Source of the DNA: Beta vulgaris subsp. vulgaris
Taxonomy: Eukaryota > Streptophyta > Magnoliopsida > Caryophyllales > Amaranthaceae
Reading direction: 5' to 3'
Length of the DNA: 64,000 nucleotides
NCBI RefSeq assembly: GCF_026745355.1
Contig: NC_079207.1
Span: 9,279,238 to 9,343,237 of the forward strand
Made by a program: the position numbers and the translations under genes. Shown here one piece after another: positions 12,410 to 24,835 of this stretch. Below the pieces are notes generated by a model. It was not told the origin of the DNA. It saw only the letters and a list, made by a program, of their open reading frames with translations, and did no database searches. Numbering within the stretch: the first letter of the stretch is position 1; every line of letters begins with the position of its first letter.

Positions 12410-13350
12410 TATTCTTGCAACCATATGCATGCGCTCTGTTCATCTGATGGAGCTGCGACTACCATATTTGGCAAAGAAGCCATGTAGGATACCACAACGG
12501 GTTGGTCCATCTGCATTCAATTAAACCTGCTTTCTCCATTGCTATTCTGGCAAGCAGTTTCTGAAGGTCGGTGTCATGCATCGCCTGCCTATTTGCAACA
12601 AATCTTTAAAGAAGTGATTTATATATATCTGACCAATGTGATGTTTAACCTTATTAAATCCTTGTAGAAATGATGAGCAGCAGATAGTGCAGGAAGGCTG
12701 GAGGAATGAGGATCTCTTAGTAGCCAAATGTAATGCAAATATTACTGCTTTTTCGTTTTGCTATTCCCTTGTCATAGCAGCAATCTGACATTTCCTTCTG
12801 AAAATAATTTAGACCAGCTCCTTCATCTGTCGCAGCATTGACAGCCGCAATTTCTCATCTGCTTCAGCCTCTTTTATTAGACTCCGCAAACTACCTTGTA
12901 CATGAAAGTGAGTGCTGGGGATCTAGACTTGAACTGCTCCTTCCACCTTGCGGTAAGCGTTCCAACCCTTGAAAAGATTGGTTGTTAGCTGAACAGAAAA
13001 TTGATGCTATGGATCAAAGTTCAATTCACTATTTTTTCAAAGTGTCTGAAACAGATTCTGTTTCAGTCTGCAGTCTCACTATACATGCTGTCAGATGCTC
13101 TCTTTCCTTTCTTAATGACCAAGTAAATTAAAACTGGTTCTAGTTCTGGTGTACCAATCTACTGATCTGATGTAGTATGAGCTGATTCATGAAAGAGAGT
13201 TGATTCAGAACCTGTACCACTGATAATGCTTCTTGCATACTCATCGGCTTTTGCTGCAAGTATGTGTGTTTCTCTTCAATTTTCTTTCTGATGCTCTCAA
13301 CTATTTAAGAATAGCGCATACAATGTCACATATACTTGCCACAAATAGAA
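12410..13350 (-). pseudogene. Truncated DXS pseudogene (exon 6-8 region)
   Basis: Reading on the minus strand, this aligns piece by piece with the intact DXS gene at 14330-18696. About 12413-12560 matches part of exon 8, including the segment for the MAPSDE region. About 12640-12960 matches exon 7, and about 13068-13300 matches exon 6, including the VDEYAR and SGTGS region. Intron positions and some intron sequence are also kept, so this is a DNA-level copy and not a processed retrocopy. The reading frame is destroyed by many small insertions, deletions and stops. Exons 1-5 and 9-10 have no visible counterpart. It cannot make DXS. Confidence 0.85.
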
Positions 13351-13814
13351 GAAAACATTGAAGAATGAAAATTGCTTGACAGTATAGCTTGGTTGTTTTA
13401 CAGAATGTTGGGATTTGCAATATCTAATATGAGGAATTGGGCAATCATGTATGAAGCTGTGATTTATATGAACAAATGCAAGTGAGACTTGAGGTGTCTG
13501 AGTATAGGTCTTGAGAAGTGAGTTAAGTTCTCAAATTGGTTATATCTCGTGAGAATATTGTGATTTCGGGAGTTTGTGAAGTGTCCCCACTGAGTATGAG
13601 TTTAGGAAGCTAGAGAGTGGTCCTATGCACGCTAGTCGATGTATTTACGTACTACACAATCTGGTTGCCATGTGTACAAGTGAACTATGAAGTAGTTGGT
13701 GCCCTGGCAAATTGATTAGTAATGCCCGGTGGTTTTTCACCTAATTGGCTAAGTGGGGTTTTTGCGTATATGATATATTGTTGCGTATAGATTTCTTGTT
13801 ATCTCGTACTATAG

Positions 13815-13967
13815 TCAAATGGTGCGTACTTGCGTATCTCAGTATATTTCCAATCTGCTTCACCTTGTTTGGGGTTCTTGTTGCCTCGAGCCTTGTGATG
13901 CTTGTCCAAGGACAAGAAATCCACACCGTTTCACCAAACTGTAGCTGTGTAAAATTTGTAGCTTGAT
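13815..13967 (+). pseudogene. PPR pseudogene fragment, copy of part of the 9768-11933 gene
   Basis: The stretch around 13850-13935 repeats the intact PPR gene around 10800-10895, with landmarks CTGCTTCACCTTGT, GTTCTTGTTGC, CAAGGACAAGAAATCCACAC. It reads FTLFGVLVASS against FTLSGALVACSS in the gene. Similarity fades on both sides, and only a fraction of one or two PPR motifs is recognisable. Orientation is the same as in the intact gene, which matters for the duplication model. Confidence 0.75.
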
Positions 13968-14329
13968 TAACCGTGAATGTAGGCTAGGTTTGTTGGGACA
14001 GAATACTTCCCATGGAAAATGATTTTTCTTGACAAACAGTTCACAACGGTGAAGACAATAGTATATTAGATTTCATTTATCTGGTTTCTCGAATGAGTTC
14101 TTTTGTCAAGCTTAGTGTTACTTAATTCACTATCACTCCCAAAAGTTGTGATATGGGAAAAGTAAACTTGTACATGCAAGTAGTACACTTTTGGCTAATT
14201 TAACAAAACTAGGTAGCCAATTGCGTTCTGGTACCCAATCTCACATCACAAAGATTCAACTATATGTATTTACACTTGCAGGTCACTTTAGTAGAATATA
14301 ATATCATGTACACTTAAATTTGCTGGGAC
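13968..14329. other. Spacer downstream of DXS
   Basis: No coding sequence seen. It should include the DXS 3' untranslated region and polyadenylation site on the minus strand, but I cannot place them. Confidence 0.5.
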
Positions 14330-17300
14330 CTAAAGTGTAAGAGCTTCGTTTTGCTTTCCCAGCATAGATAGCACAGTTGCAGCTATATGTTTTGAAGTCA
14401 ATCCTGCTTCTTCCAACTGAGCTTCATAGTCTCCATGATCAACATATCTATCTGGAAGGATAATTGCTCTTAACTGTGTGAGATAAAAAGAGGTTCCAAA
14501 TTAAAGCATAAGATAAATATTTCGAACACAATCATTATCAGTTGTATTGCTAAAAACGAGTACCTTGAGAGATCCATCCATGTTACCGTTCAGACAGAGA
14601 AAGTGTGACACATGAGATGCAAAACCTCCTATGGAACCTTCTTCAACAATTAAGAGAATTTCATGTTCATTTGCTAGATTCCCTAGAAGATCGCAATCGA
14701 GAGGTTTGCAGAACCTTGCATCAGCTACTGTCACTGTTATATCCCTTAATTCTAACAATCTTGAGGCTTCTAAGCACTTTTGGACAATAGAGCCATATCC
14801 CAATAATGCAACCCTGCTCCCCTCTATCAATATTCTTCCCTTTCCAACCTGTTGAAGTACCAAACGTGCAGTGGATGAAAATAATTAGAGCAGTTCATGG
14901 CAAGTGTAATAATTTTCTGTATGAAATAAATCTATACTTGTTCTCTACTCAGTTTCTGTAAGACTGTTGACTTAGTCAAACCACTAATATTTTGTTCAAC
15001 TCTGAAGTACTTTTGTACAACTTTTTAGGTATTTTTTTCTGCAACTTTATATCTATTTCTCTGATTTGTAAAGTTTTGTGTTTAAGTAATTGTGGTTTGG
15101 CTGAATTTGATCGTCTGATTCAGTAAATTGTAAATTGTTTTCGGTGCTAACCTCAAGTGGTGTTCCTTTATTGCCAGGAGGAAGGGGAACTCCTATACCA
15201 TTTCCCCTTGGATACCTGAAGCAGCTAGGTCTGTCATCAACAGCTACTGCTGTTGCAACCATGTGCATCAGCTCTGCTTCATCTGATGGAGCCATGACAA
15301 CCATATTTGGTAAACAAGCCATGTAGGTAATATCAAACGCACCGCAATGGGTTGGCCCATCTCCACCCACTAAACCTGCTCTATCCAATGCAAATCTAAC
15401 TGGCAGTTTCTGAAGATCCACGTCATGTATTACCTGCGCATGTTTGCTTCAAGTTATTAGCCGGGGAGTTGCTTTACAAAAGTAGGGGAATGTATATTTC
15501 TGACAAACATGATTCTTCACCTGGTCATATCCTCGTTGTAGGAATGATGAGTAGATGGTGCAAAAAGGCTTGAGGCCCTCGGTAGCCAAACCTGCTGCAA
15601 ATGTTACTGCATGTTGTTCTGCTATCCCCACATCAAAACAGCGGTCTGAAAATCTCTTTTGGAAATAATTTAAACCTGTTCCTCCACCCATTGCAGCATG
15701 AACAGCCACTATTTTCTCATCTACTTCAGCTTCTTTTATTAAAGATTCGGCAAAGTACCGTGTATATGGAAGTGTTGCGGATTTGGACTTGAATTGCTTC
15801 CCTGATCTAGGATCGAACTTAACAACCCCTGAGAACATTGTGTAATTTAAACATTAGGATTTAATTATCAAATGTAAGTTAGTTGGATGAGATGTATAGT
15901 TTCATTTACAGTCTCACGGTCTCACTCTCACCATGCATTTTATCAGATGCTTGCTCTGCTGGGGGATAGCCCTTTCCTTTCTCCGTGACTACATGGATCA
16001 AAACTGGTCCTGGTGCAGGAAGTTCTCTCACTTGCTTTAAAACAGTGATCAAGTCTTCCATGTTGTGCCCATCCACTGGTCCGATATAGTATAAACCAAG
16101 TTCCTCAAAGAAAGTTGATCCAGTACCACTGATCATGCCTCTTGCATACTCATCGACTTTTGCTGCAAGCATGTGTGTTTTCCCTCCTATTTGTTCTGTC
16201 ACGCTCTTGACGAAACAGGAATACAATTCAGATGCCACAAGTGGAAGGAAAGACTGATGAACTATTTAAGAATTTATACTTCCTGGGTTTACTACCTTGG
16301 CTGTTTCGCGTAATTTTCTGAAATCTGGACTTGCTTGGAGTTTCGATAGCGCTCTACTGAGTGAACCGACAGGACTCGCAGGTCCGTCCAATGTTGCAGT
16401 GGGCAATGAGACTTGCTTATTGTCATTCAATACTACAATCAAGTTGGTGTCGAGATACCCTGCATTATTTAAAGCCTCATATGCCTGCCCTGCAGTCATT
16501 GCTCCATCCCCAATCACTGAGATAACATTGTTCTTTTTCCCTAAGAGATCTCTTGCAACTGCCATGCCTGCAATTTGTTACGCGTACTTAGTGAAATGAC
16601 ATGCGTCTTTTTTTTAATAAATATTGCAAGGAGAAAGACTATTGGTTTGAAAGCTCTCGTAAGTAGACTTGGCAAACGGGTCGGCCGTGGCTTGGTTAGA
16701 GTTGGATGTTTTCGGGCTCGGTTATGTACTTATATTCAAGTTGGCTGGTTTTGTGTTCAAGTCGAATAAAGTTTGTTCAAAGCCCAAAGCATATATAATA
16801 GTGAAGTATGTATCAGCTTAAACGATGATTGGAGTCCTCGGAATAGTTTTATACTCTATGAGTAGGGATAACATTTCTGACCAACTGCACTATTTGGTAA
16901 TGTGTTGATTTTCTTATTAAATTACAAAGTTATAATATATAGAACTATACAACATACCAAGACCAGCAGATATGCTAGTAGAACTATGGCCTGCACCAAA
17001 AGCATCATATATGCTCTCATCTCTCTTAGGAAACCCTGCAAGGCCTGAAGTTTTTCTTATTGTGTGCATCTTAGATCTTCTTCCTGTCAAAATCTTGTGC
17101 GCATATGCCTGCAATATTTGTATACTGTCATTTGTCATAAACTTTGCTTTTGTTGGGAACATAATACTACTCTATCATCGTCCATCGATATTTGGATCAT
17201 GTTGAAAAGTAAAAATTCAGTTTGTACTACATTTTTCTCACCTGATGACCAACATCCCATATTATCTTATCTTCTGGAGTGTTAAAGACATGGTGTAGAG

Positions 17301-18696
17301 CCACAGTTAGGTCCACCACCCCTAAGCTTGAACTAAGGTGCCCACCTGTCTTTGCCACTGTATACACAAGTTCAGCTCTAACCTCTGCGGAAAGTTGTTC
17401 AAGATCCTGAACAAGCAGAACCAAACCAAAGAGAATTACCAGATTGTAACATAATAACTTTAGGAGCCAAATTTTATTACGCTCATTTGTTAAGTGCCAA
17501 CCTAAGATGTCCTTTCGGACCAGAAGGGAAAAATCGACATCATAAGAAGAAAAAAAGACAGTAAGAAAACTATAGCAGTGCCCTTTTATAACAGGTGTTG
17601 GAATTCAAGGATGTGGGAGAAAAACTTGGCTTTGAATTTCTCTTTTTTTTTTATGAAGGTAAAAGTTATGTGTGACAAATTAGCCTCTAGCCTCCACATA
17701 ACAAATGTGTATATAGAATTAACCAATGGTCCTAGCCTCACCTTTATCTCAAACTACATAGTATGAACACTTCAAACAACAAAGGTAAGACTTTCATAGT
17801 CAATACATCACATGTGCAAGTGTCACGAACACAAACAACCGGCCAATAGCACAGATATGTCTCATGTCGAGGTTTGCATGATGTATCTAATAAAAGTTTT
17901 CATGTACATATATTATTTGTGTATATAACAAATATTATTTGTAAATACAAACAATATATTTACATACAAAAACAATATTTGTTATACGAAAACTTGTGTC
18001 TAACACATTTACCTGTTAAAAATTTATCATACTTCGTCTTATGGCCACCTCTATAACAAGTTAAACAACATAGTGAAAGCACTCCAACTAACACAAGCAA
18101 AACCTTCGTAATAGGCACACCAGAGTAGAATCACTTCAGAATTCAGAGAACAAAAGTACAACCTTCATATTTTTTCAAGCAGGATAAACTATATGGTTTG
18201 GGGTAGAAGAGCTATATTATTACTTTACAGTAACTATATGATTATCTTAATGTATACCTTCGAACAACCGTTTCCATACTTGGAGTGCTAAGAATTAAAA
18301 TGAGCAGAAACTAAAATTTGAGTTACCAGAGTAGATAAGTTTCTGATGTGCACAGGGTAATTAACAGTATCTAACAATGGAGTAGGTGGTTTTTCTTCAG
18401 TAAAATCAATTTTCCAACCATCTTTTTCTTTCCTTATCAATTTGTTACTTTGATCCTTGCTATATGAGCCATTTGTGGAAGCTCTGACTGAAATCTGCAA
18501 AATCAAACCACCATTTAAACACGCTTAACATAACATACAGTATATATAATATATGTTGCTTCACGATAATCTTATGTTAGAGTTAAAGAAGAAAGATAGA
18601 CGCAAAAACCTGTTTAGGTTGGGTTTTGTTTCTTGAAAGTGACATTAAACATGTTTGCTGAGTTAAGGTTGCTGTAACAGCTCCTCTTACGGCCAT
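14330..18696 (-). CDS. DXS2: 1-deoxy-D-xylulose-5-phosphate synthase, class II type, plastid
   Basis: DXS joins pyruvate and glyceraldehyde 3-phosphate with loss of CO2, using thiamine diphosphate, the first step of the plastid MEP isoprenoid pathway. Ten exons with GT-AG borders and consistent phase are 18610-18696, 18327-18494, 17242-17406, 16958-17108, 16296-16567, 15932-16205, 15521-15828, 15152-15433, 14564-14848 and 14330-14473, giving 711 aa, normal for the family. The first about 40 residues ([14 protein letters not shown] start, S/T/R-rich, few acidic residues) suit a plastid transit peptide. Landmarks are GGHLSSSLG at 106-114, the TPP/Mg motif [11 protein letters not shown] from 210, the [10 protein letters not shown] transketolase motif, DRAG at 492-495 and the C-terminal HIAATVLS. 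Wording such as [22 protein letters not shown] and [14 protein letters not shown] fits class II (inducible, specialised metabolism) better than the housekeeping class I; that is inference from family memory. A broken duplicate lies at 12410-13350. Confidence 0.95.
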
Positions 18697-18762
18697 TGCA
18701 GCAGCTAACTTTGGTATCTTTGTGTGGAGATATCTGTGATGCAAAAGAGCAATGAGGATTCA

Positions 18763-18769
18763 ATTTATA
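18763..18769 (-). promoter_or_regulatory. Candidate TATA box of the DXS gene
   Basis: On the minus strand the sequence CTATAAATTG lies about 70 bp upstream of the chosen DXS start codon, a sensible distance for a TATA box with a short leader. It is a position and consensus match only. Confidence 0.45.
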
Positions 18770-19216
18770 GAATTCACGTAAGGACGACATAGCGTTACAG
18801 CCTTACAGGTGTCTATTAAACCTCGTTTATTGGGCAACATGTGAGTCGTCCTATATTATTAGACAAACAGAAGTGAAATACCATATTATAAACTAGTCTA
18901 TATGTTACTCCTATTATTGCCAATTAATTTTAGTACGAAATTTTTTTGAGCTCCCATGACTAGAAGTGAACTCTCTTCCTCCTTGTTGAATTGCCCATAC
19001 TCATTTTTAGTTCTTCCAAACTTATCATTGTCAATCATTTTCACACGATAGGACGGTTACATCTCTTCTACTTATATTATTTTGAATATATTATGCATTA
19101 AATTAAAATTATATTTAAATTGTGCATATTACTTAGGAAAAACTCATATTAATTAATTCTACACCTACTTATAGAATATATGTAATTTTTAACTAAATTC
19201 AATTAAGTTTTGAAGT

Positions 19217-19243
19217 CCCCTCAAAAAAAAAAAAAAAAAAAAA
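19217..19243 (+). mobile_element. LINE tail scar: CCCCTC plus poly-A with 13-bp target duplication
   Basis: Only CCCCTC and 21 A residues are inserted, between two perfect copies of TAAGTTTTGAAGT (19204-19216 and 19244-19256). This is the signature of target-primed reverse transcription that stopped a few bases into the element. The same CCCCTC-A end terminates the LINE fragment at 55997-56530. Confidence 0.85.
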
Positions 19244-19274
19244 TAAGTTTTGAAGTAAATTGAACTAAATATTT

Positions 19275-19390
19275 AATCTCGAAAAAGCTTGAGACTCGGC
19301 TCCAGTTCTAGTAAAAGTGTGAGGTTCCCATGAGCAACCATGAAATCCGCAGCTCTATTATCGTCTCTCCCAATATGCCAAAAGTAGATC
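19275..19390 (-). pseudogene. LINE RNase H C-terminal remnant
   Basis: The minus strand reads WHIGRDDNRAADFMVAHGN and then a short tail ending in TAA. This matches the C-terminal end of the RNase H domain carried by plant non-LTR retrotransposons (usual form W-x-R-E-x-N-x-A-A-D). Upstream the frame breaks almost at once. The catalytic core is not in the remaining fragment. Confidence 0.6.
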
Positions 19391-19559
19391 TTTGAAAAAC
19401 CCGCAATCTGTTAGAAAAGGCTACAAAGATTATGCAAGGATCACGAATTTGACTACGAGGAAAAATGAAGAACAATCTTCTAGGTACGATACGCTTTTCC
19501 AAAAGCAATATTCCGATCCTTACTTTGAGCACAGATTACACGGAATTCACTCTCGAGAT

Positions 19560-20240
19560 ACAAAGAAGAACAACAATGTTCTTGCTCACTAAGAACAATG
19601 TCAATTAAGAACATATGTGTTTTAGATTTGCAATGATGAATTTACTTTTGTACTTGAGTGTTTGAGAGAAGAGTTTTTCTATATCATTCAATCATATAGG
19701 AGAGGTCTCATATATATAGAGGATCATTACAATGCTTAAAACATACGTTAAAAGCATAATAACCACTAAGGCAACAAGCAACGTTCCGTGAAAAACAAAT
19801 ACTGATGACAACCAAGGAGCGCTGGCTCCTCTGTGGAGCGCTCGCTCCTCCATGGAGCGCACGCTCCATGGACCTGCAGCATAATTTGCTTCGTTTCCTT
19901 GATTCCTGCCCAATCTGTGCGAGCGCTCTATCTGAGCGAACGCTCTATATAGGCATCCTCTATATCCTACGTTGTTAAGTCACGACATCTTAACCAATCG
20001 ACTTATACAAACATAATCATGAATCTAATCATACAAATTCGCTGAATCTAATCAGCAACAATTGCGTCAATACACCAAGACACATTACTAAACCTTTCAA
20101 AAGGCATTAATAACTTGGATATTGTCCCCTTCAACAATAATCTTGCTAAGTTCAAACTTTTAGCACATCTAACCCAAGCAACCCAAGCACCCACCTAAGC
20201 GAGTAGGCCCCCCACACACACCAAGACATGGATGCTTGGT
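19560..20240 (-). mobile_element. Possible LTR-retrotransposon LTR fragment
   Basis: Read on the minus strand, the region has a TATA-like TATATATATGAGACC, then a pyrimidine-rich start region with ACTCTTCTCTCAAACACTC, an arrangement usual in plant Copia LTRs. I could not find the two LTR ends, a primer-binding site or target duplications, so the call rests on style only. It contains the G+C-rich palindromes around 19815-19940. Confidence 0.3.
19850..19871. repeat. 22-bp near-perfect palindrome in a GAGCG/CGCTC cluster
   Basis: Arms CCATGGAGCG and CGCTCCATGG are exact reverse complements with a 2-base centre. Around it, GAGCGCT/CGCTCC words occur repeatedly between about 19815 and 19940, in sharp contrast to the AT-rich neighbourhood. 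Confidence 0.8.
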
Positions 20241-20442
20241 TCCTGCCTAGTTGTATAAAAATGTGCTAAGATTGGCGTCGCTGACTAGTTGTAATCCTGC
20301 CGAATAGCAAGCCAGCAAGGCATTCTGCATACTTTTGTAGTAACTTTTGTCAACAATTATTGATGGAAGTCATGGAAAACGTTTTAGGCACTTGCAGTCG
20401 GAAAGTTAGGTTGTCGTTGTCGTCGTATGTTATTGGCGTAGT

Positions 20443-21269
20443 CTAGTCCTGTTCAATGGGTCGGGTTCAGGCTGGGCTGGGCTGACAGAAAATGGGGGTC
20501 GGGCTGGGTCGGGCTCATGTGGAGTATTAATTGGGCCGGGCCGAGTTCAGGCCGGGCTGGGCTGACATAAAATGTAGATTAATATCCTTTGTTACTAATG
20601 GGCCTAATGGCAAACTTGGGACAACAATCTCGATACAATTATATTTAGTTTATGTTGTCAGCTAATAAAACTCCACAATTCACTAAGATTAAGGTTAAAA
20701 AAAAAATTTAAAAAAAATGAAACTTTGCTAAAACGAAATCAAGATCGAAAAAAAAGAATGGGGAAATTTTGCTGAAATGGAGTTCCTATCATCAATTACT
20801 CAATTTTTGAAATCTATTTATCCTTATTACTCTCTCTTCTCCAAGTTCACTCACATCTGCCACACCACCGCATCGCCGCGCCGCCACATCGTCGTTGGTT
20901 TCAAGAAGTTGTAGATATAGGGTTTATAGAGGAGAGAGAAATGGATGATTTTAGACATTTGTGTTTTACATAAGAGAGAGAGAGAGAGATGAAGGAGCTT
21001 GAAGAAGGTGGACAAAGGCATGAATAACAAGCAATATGTGTAGCTGGACATTGCATTTACTTCCCAAGTTTACAAAAGAGAGAGATTGAAAATAAGATGA
21101 GTAAACATGTATACATACCCATTATAAACCCTCAACAACCCATACTCAGCCCATTTACTTAACTACCCATTTAAAACCCACCTAACTTCAAAAATAAACA
21201 GCCCAACCCTTTTTCAGATGGGCTGGGCTCGGGCTGCCAATGGGCACCCGCCCCATTGAACAGGTCTAG
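20443..21269. mobile_element. 827-bp MITE with CTAGWCCTGTTCAATGGG termini
   Basis: The left end CTAGTCCTGTTCAATGGG and the reverse complement of the right end CTAGACCTGTTCAATGGG differ at one base. Inner ends are GGGCTGGGCTG/CAGCCCGAGCCC-rich. The insert is flanked by CGTAGT on both sides, extendable to the 9-bp direct repeat CGTAGTCTA at 20437-20445 and 21270-21278 if the element is trimmed. No transposase frame is present. The Helitron begins only a few bases to the right. Confidence 0.75.
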
Positions 21270-21291
21270 CGTAGTCTAATCTAATCTATAT

Positions 21292-21296
<5 letters not shown>

Positions 21297-21368
<72 letters not shown>
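21297..21368. repeat. TA microsatellite just inside the Helitron 5' end
   Basis: About 70 bp of alternating TA with one AATA interruption directly follow the Helitron 5' terminus. Confidence 0.9.
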
Positions 21369-24300
21369 AAACAAGGTTCATTTTGCTTACGTGTCAAGCC
21401 AGCATTATTCAATGTTCATTTCGCCTACGTGTCATGCTACTACTACATCTGCCACGTGTCATCGCCAAATTCGACACTCTATTATATACAAAAATTTTGA
21501 TGTCACATGGCGTGATAATTTCCTTCCAAAAAAAACTACCTTGAAATCAAACAATGATATTAGTGTGGGAAGTTTTAAACAACTGCCTAAATATAGCTAC
21601 CGGTCAAATATAATTAATATTTTTATTTAAAATTCAAAATTCACCCACCAAGAATTGTTATTATAGTTGCGAAAAATAAAGGTAAAAAATGTTATTATAT
21701 AAGATGTTCATGTAATCACACCCTAATATAAACTGATTGTCCAGAAAATTAAAATGTGCATTCATCCTAATTTAATTTCAATTCTAAATTCCTAAATGAC
21801 AGTTATACTACTAATATATTAAATTAATTTTCACTAACTGTTAAAACTTAGAATTTTGATTTTTTCAATAGGTTTCTCACTCACTAACTGTAATAAATTA
21901 GAATATTTTCTATAGATTGGCATATTCACTATTTCATTTCAACCTCATGTTATTGTTTCAAATAATTTGAATCTTGATTCTCCACTCACTGTTATCAATT
22001 TTAGGAATTATATGACTCATTTTAGTATTATAATTATAAGATATATCTAATTGCTAAAAACTACATGCAAACATAAAATCATGGAAATTTCATCATAATT
22101 AGTCAAAAATCATTTTTTTAAAAATGAACTTACCAAATAATTCCAACCTATAATATACCCATTTAGAAAAATTTCGAACTCCATTCAATCCAACTCCTTC
22201 ACAGATTTGTGGTTTTGCATGCGGTCTTTAAATCTTCTTCACTTTGTAGATCGAATGATGTACACCTTGGTTGCATTAAGGGATTATAGTAACCATGCTT
22301 CAAATGAGAAGAAATAAAGATAATCAAAGGCTTAATTTTCTTCACAAAACCACATGCGTGAGTTTTATAATTGTTGTTGTTGCAAAAATCGATGACTTGA
22401 GAAGATAACAATTCAAGATGTTGGAGTATAATTTTGATCGATAATTTGTGGCTTTAAAGTATAAAAATGTAGCTACTTATAAATGAGATATTGTAATTTG
22501 ATTTGCTTGAAGTTTCTAGATTTTAGAAGATGAGTAGGCGTATTTTTTGGACTTAATTTTTGGAGGGTTTTGATGGAAAATCGAAGAGGAAGAAGATGGC
22601 GGTTGGTAATGGATAATTGTTCATAAAGAAGTTTAATATATGGTACATCAATATAAGAATGTAATCTCATTTAAGTTCCCTGAATAATCTGAATACAAAC
22701 AATTGTATAAGTTTGTTATAAAGTGTAACAACTTATAAAGTATTGTATATAAAGCTTGATATAAAGAGTTGAAAATAAAGTCTGATATCTTATTGTATAA
22801 GTTGATATTAAGGTTATATATAAAAAAAACAATTTTTAAACATATTACTATGGTTTTTATTTTTTGATGTATACATAACTAATTATTAGGTTAAAAAATT
22901 GGTTTTTCTTTTTTGATGCATTATGTACGTACTTGATATGATGTATGCTTTTAGATATAGTTGAAGAATATTTTGTGGACTGTGCGACATAACAATAAGA
23001 AAAAAATTATATTGTTAACTCATAAGAGCCCTTTATGGATATATCTAACAGTACACCAATCATAATTTCAGTACTAAAAATCATACAAGAGTTATTGACT
23101 TGGTGCTCGAAATCTAGATCCAATAAGGAGCGTCTTAATGAAAGATATATAAATGAAATATATTGTCTATTTGATAAATTAACTCACATGTTTTTTGAAA
23201 AAAAATGATGGAAAACGTAATCACTCTTTACTTTGATTAAATAATATTTAATACATAGGCTTAATTATAATATTTCGGTAAATATTTATGAACTTTACAA
23301 CATATTTTTGGCGAAACTATCATAAAATCTTATATTATCATTCCCATGTAATTTGCAGGGGTCAAAAACCTATACTAAAAATTTTCGATCAAAATTTATT
23401 AGTAGCATAAATTATGTCCACTCACACATGAGAACCATGGTATTAGGGGGCTATACTTTTTTTGTGTGTAAAGAAATTGATATAGACATTTAAAATTGAC
23501 TATAAGGAACAATGGCATAAAATTACGTGAGTTTAAAGTATCTATGAGACAAGTTTTACCGCTAAAAAAGTTAAAGTTAAATAAATGACTCTAAGCAGGT
23601 CCATTTTTTATAAGGCCCGTTCTAATAAATAAGAACAATCATACTACTAATTATAGATAATTCACAAGTCATAATCTTACAGCACAAGGGTCGTAAGCCA
23701 GTTTTAAACTATTCTCATTACAAGATTCTAAATTTTTTGAATCACAAGGCCATAATAAATATTTCAACCTAAAATTACGAGATACACTCATTCACGAGTA
23801 TGTTGGAATGTAAATATAGAAGTTTGAAATTGTTCTACAATACAATTCTAAAAATCGAAAAGAATATGGAAAAGAACAGGTCATATGGTGATTAAGAAAT
23901 AAAAGGCAAATCAAGAAAAAAAAATGCCATATTTGTATAATTTTCTTGAGTGATTGCTCTTTAAATTAATTTTTTACTTAGAAATTTAGAGAATAACCCC
24001 ATTCACTTTGATAAAAATCATGCTATATAAACTTTGAGATTGTTTTTTAATACAATTTGGATAATCATATCATAAAAAAAAATGTAATAAGATAGTTTAA
24101 TAAGAGAGAGGAGTTGAGCGAAACTGCAGAAAGCAAGGAGTGAAAGTTGTTGCATGATTGAGTGACAGTAGTGCTGCGCATTGTGTTTTTATATGAGCCT
24201 CTGTATAAAACGATAGGCAGAACAAAAGCTTCTTCATTTAACTTTTTTTGTTTTAAGAAAGTTTTTTTTGCTAAGCAAGTAATTATATTAATTAGAGCAA

Positions 24301-24815
24301 ACAGTTACAACCTAAAACCAACTAAGAGAAAGCAAACCTTTGCTAAGCAACAAAAAAAAAGCTGGTTGGTCACATGTTTTATCATGACATTAGTCATCAA
24401 TCACTGAACATACATAGGGTCGTAAGTCGGTTTTAAAATTTATTTTTAATACACGATATGATTATGAAAACTTGAAATCAACCAGCTACTATTCAAATCA
24501 TGATTTTGGAGAAACATCCTAAAATCTTAAATTTATAAACAAAGTATTCCCCCGCATTTTAATGTGTTTTTTGTTTCATTTACGTAATTATAAATGTATA
24601 TATCACGATTACAATATTTTTAAAGTTCAAAATGTTGTAACAAAGGATTTTTATATATATTAAATTAATTTTACTTTTTATATTCTTTTAATCTTAAATA
24701 CATGGATTCTAATAATCACGGATTCAATATATTTCGAATAAAAACAACTATTTAGTATACAAAATAATATTGTCGTACATTATACATGGCTCCAAATCAT
24801 TTCTACATAAAATCT

Positions 24816-24835
24816 CCCGTGCATTTTTGCACGGG
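24816..24835 (+). terminator. Helitron 3' terminal hairpin
   Basis: CCCGTGCA, a TTTT loop and TGCACGGG form a perfect 8-bp stem, placed 7 bases before the CTAG terminus. In Helitrons this hairpin marks the rolling-circle termination point. Confidence 0.88.
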
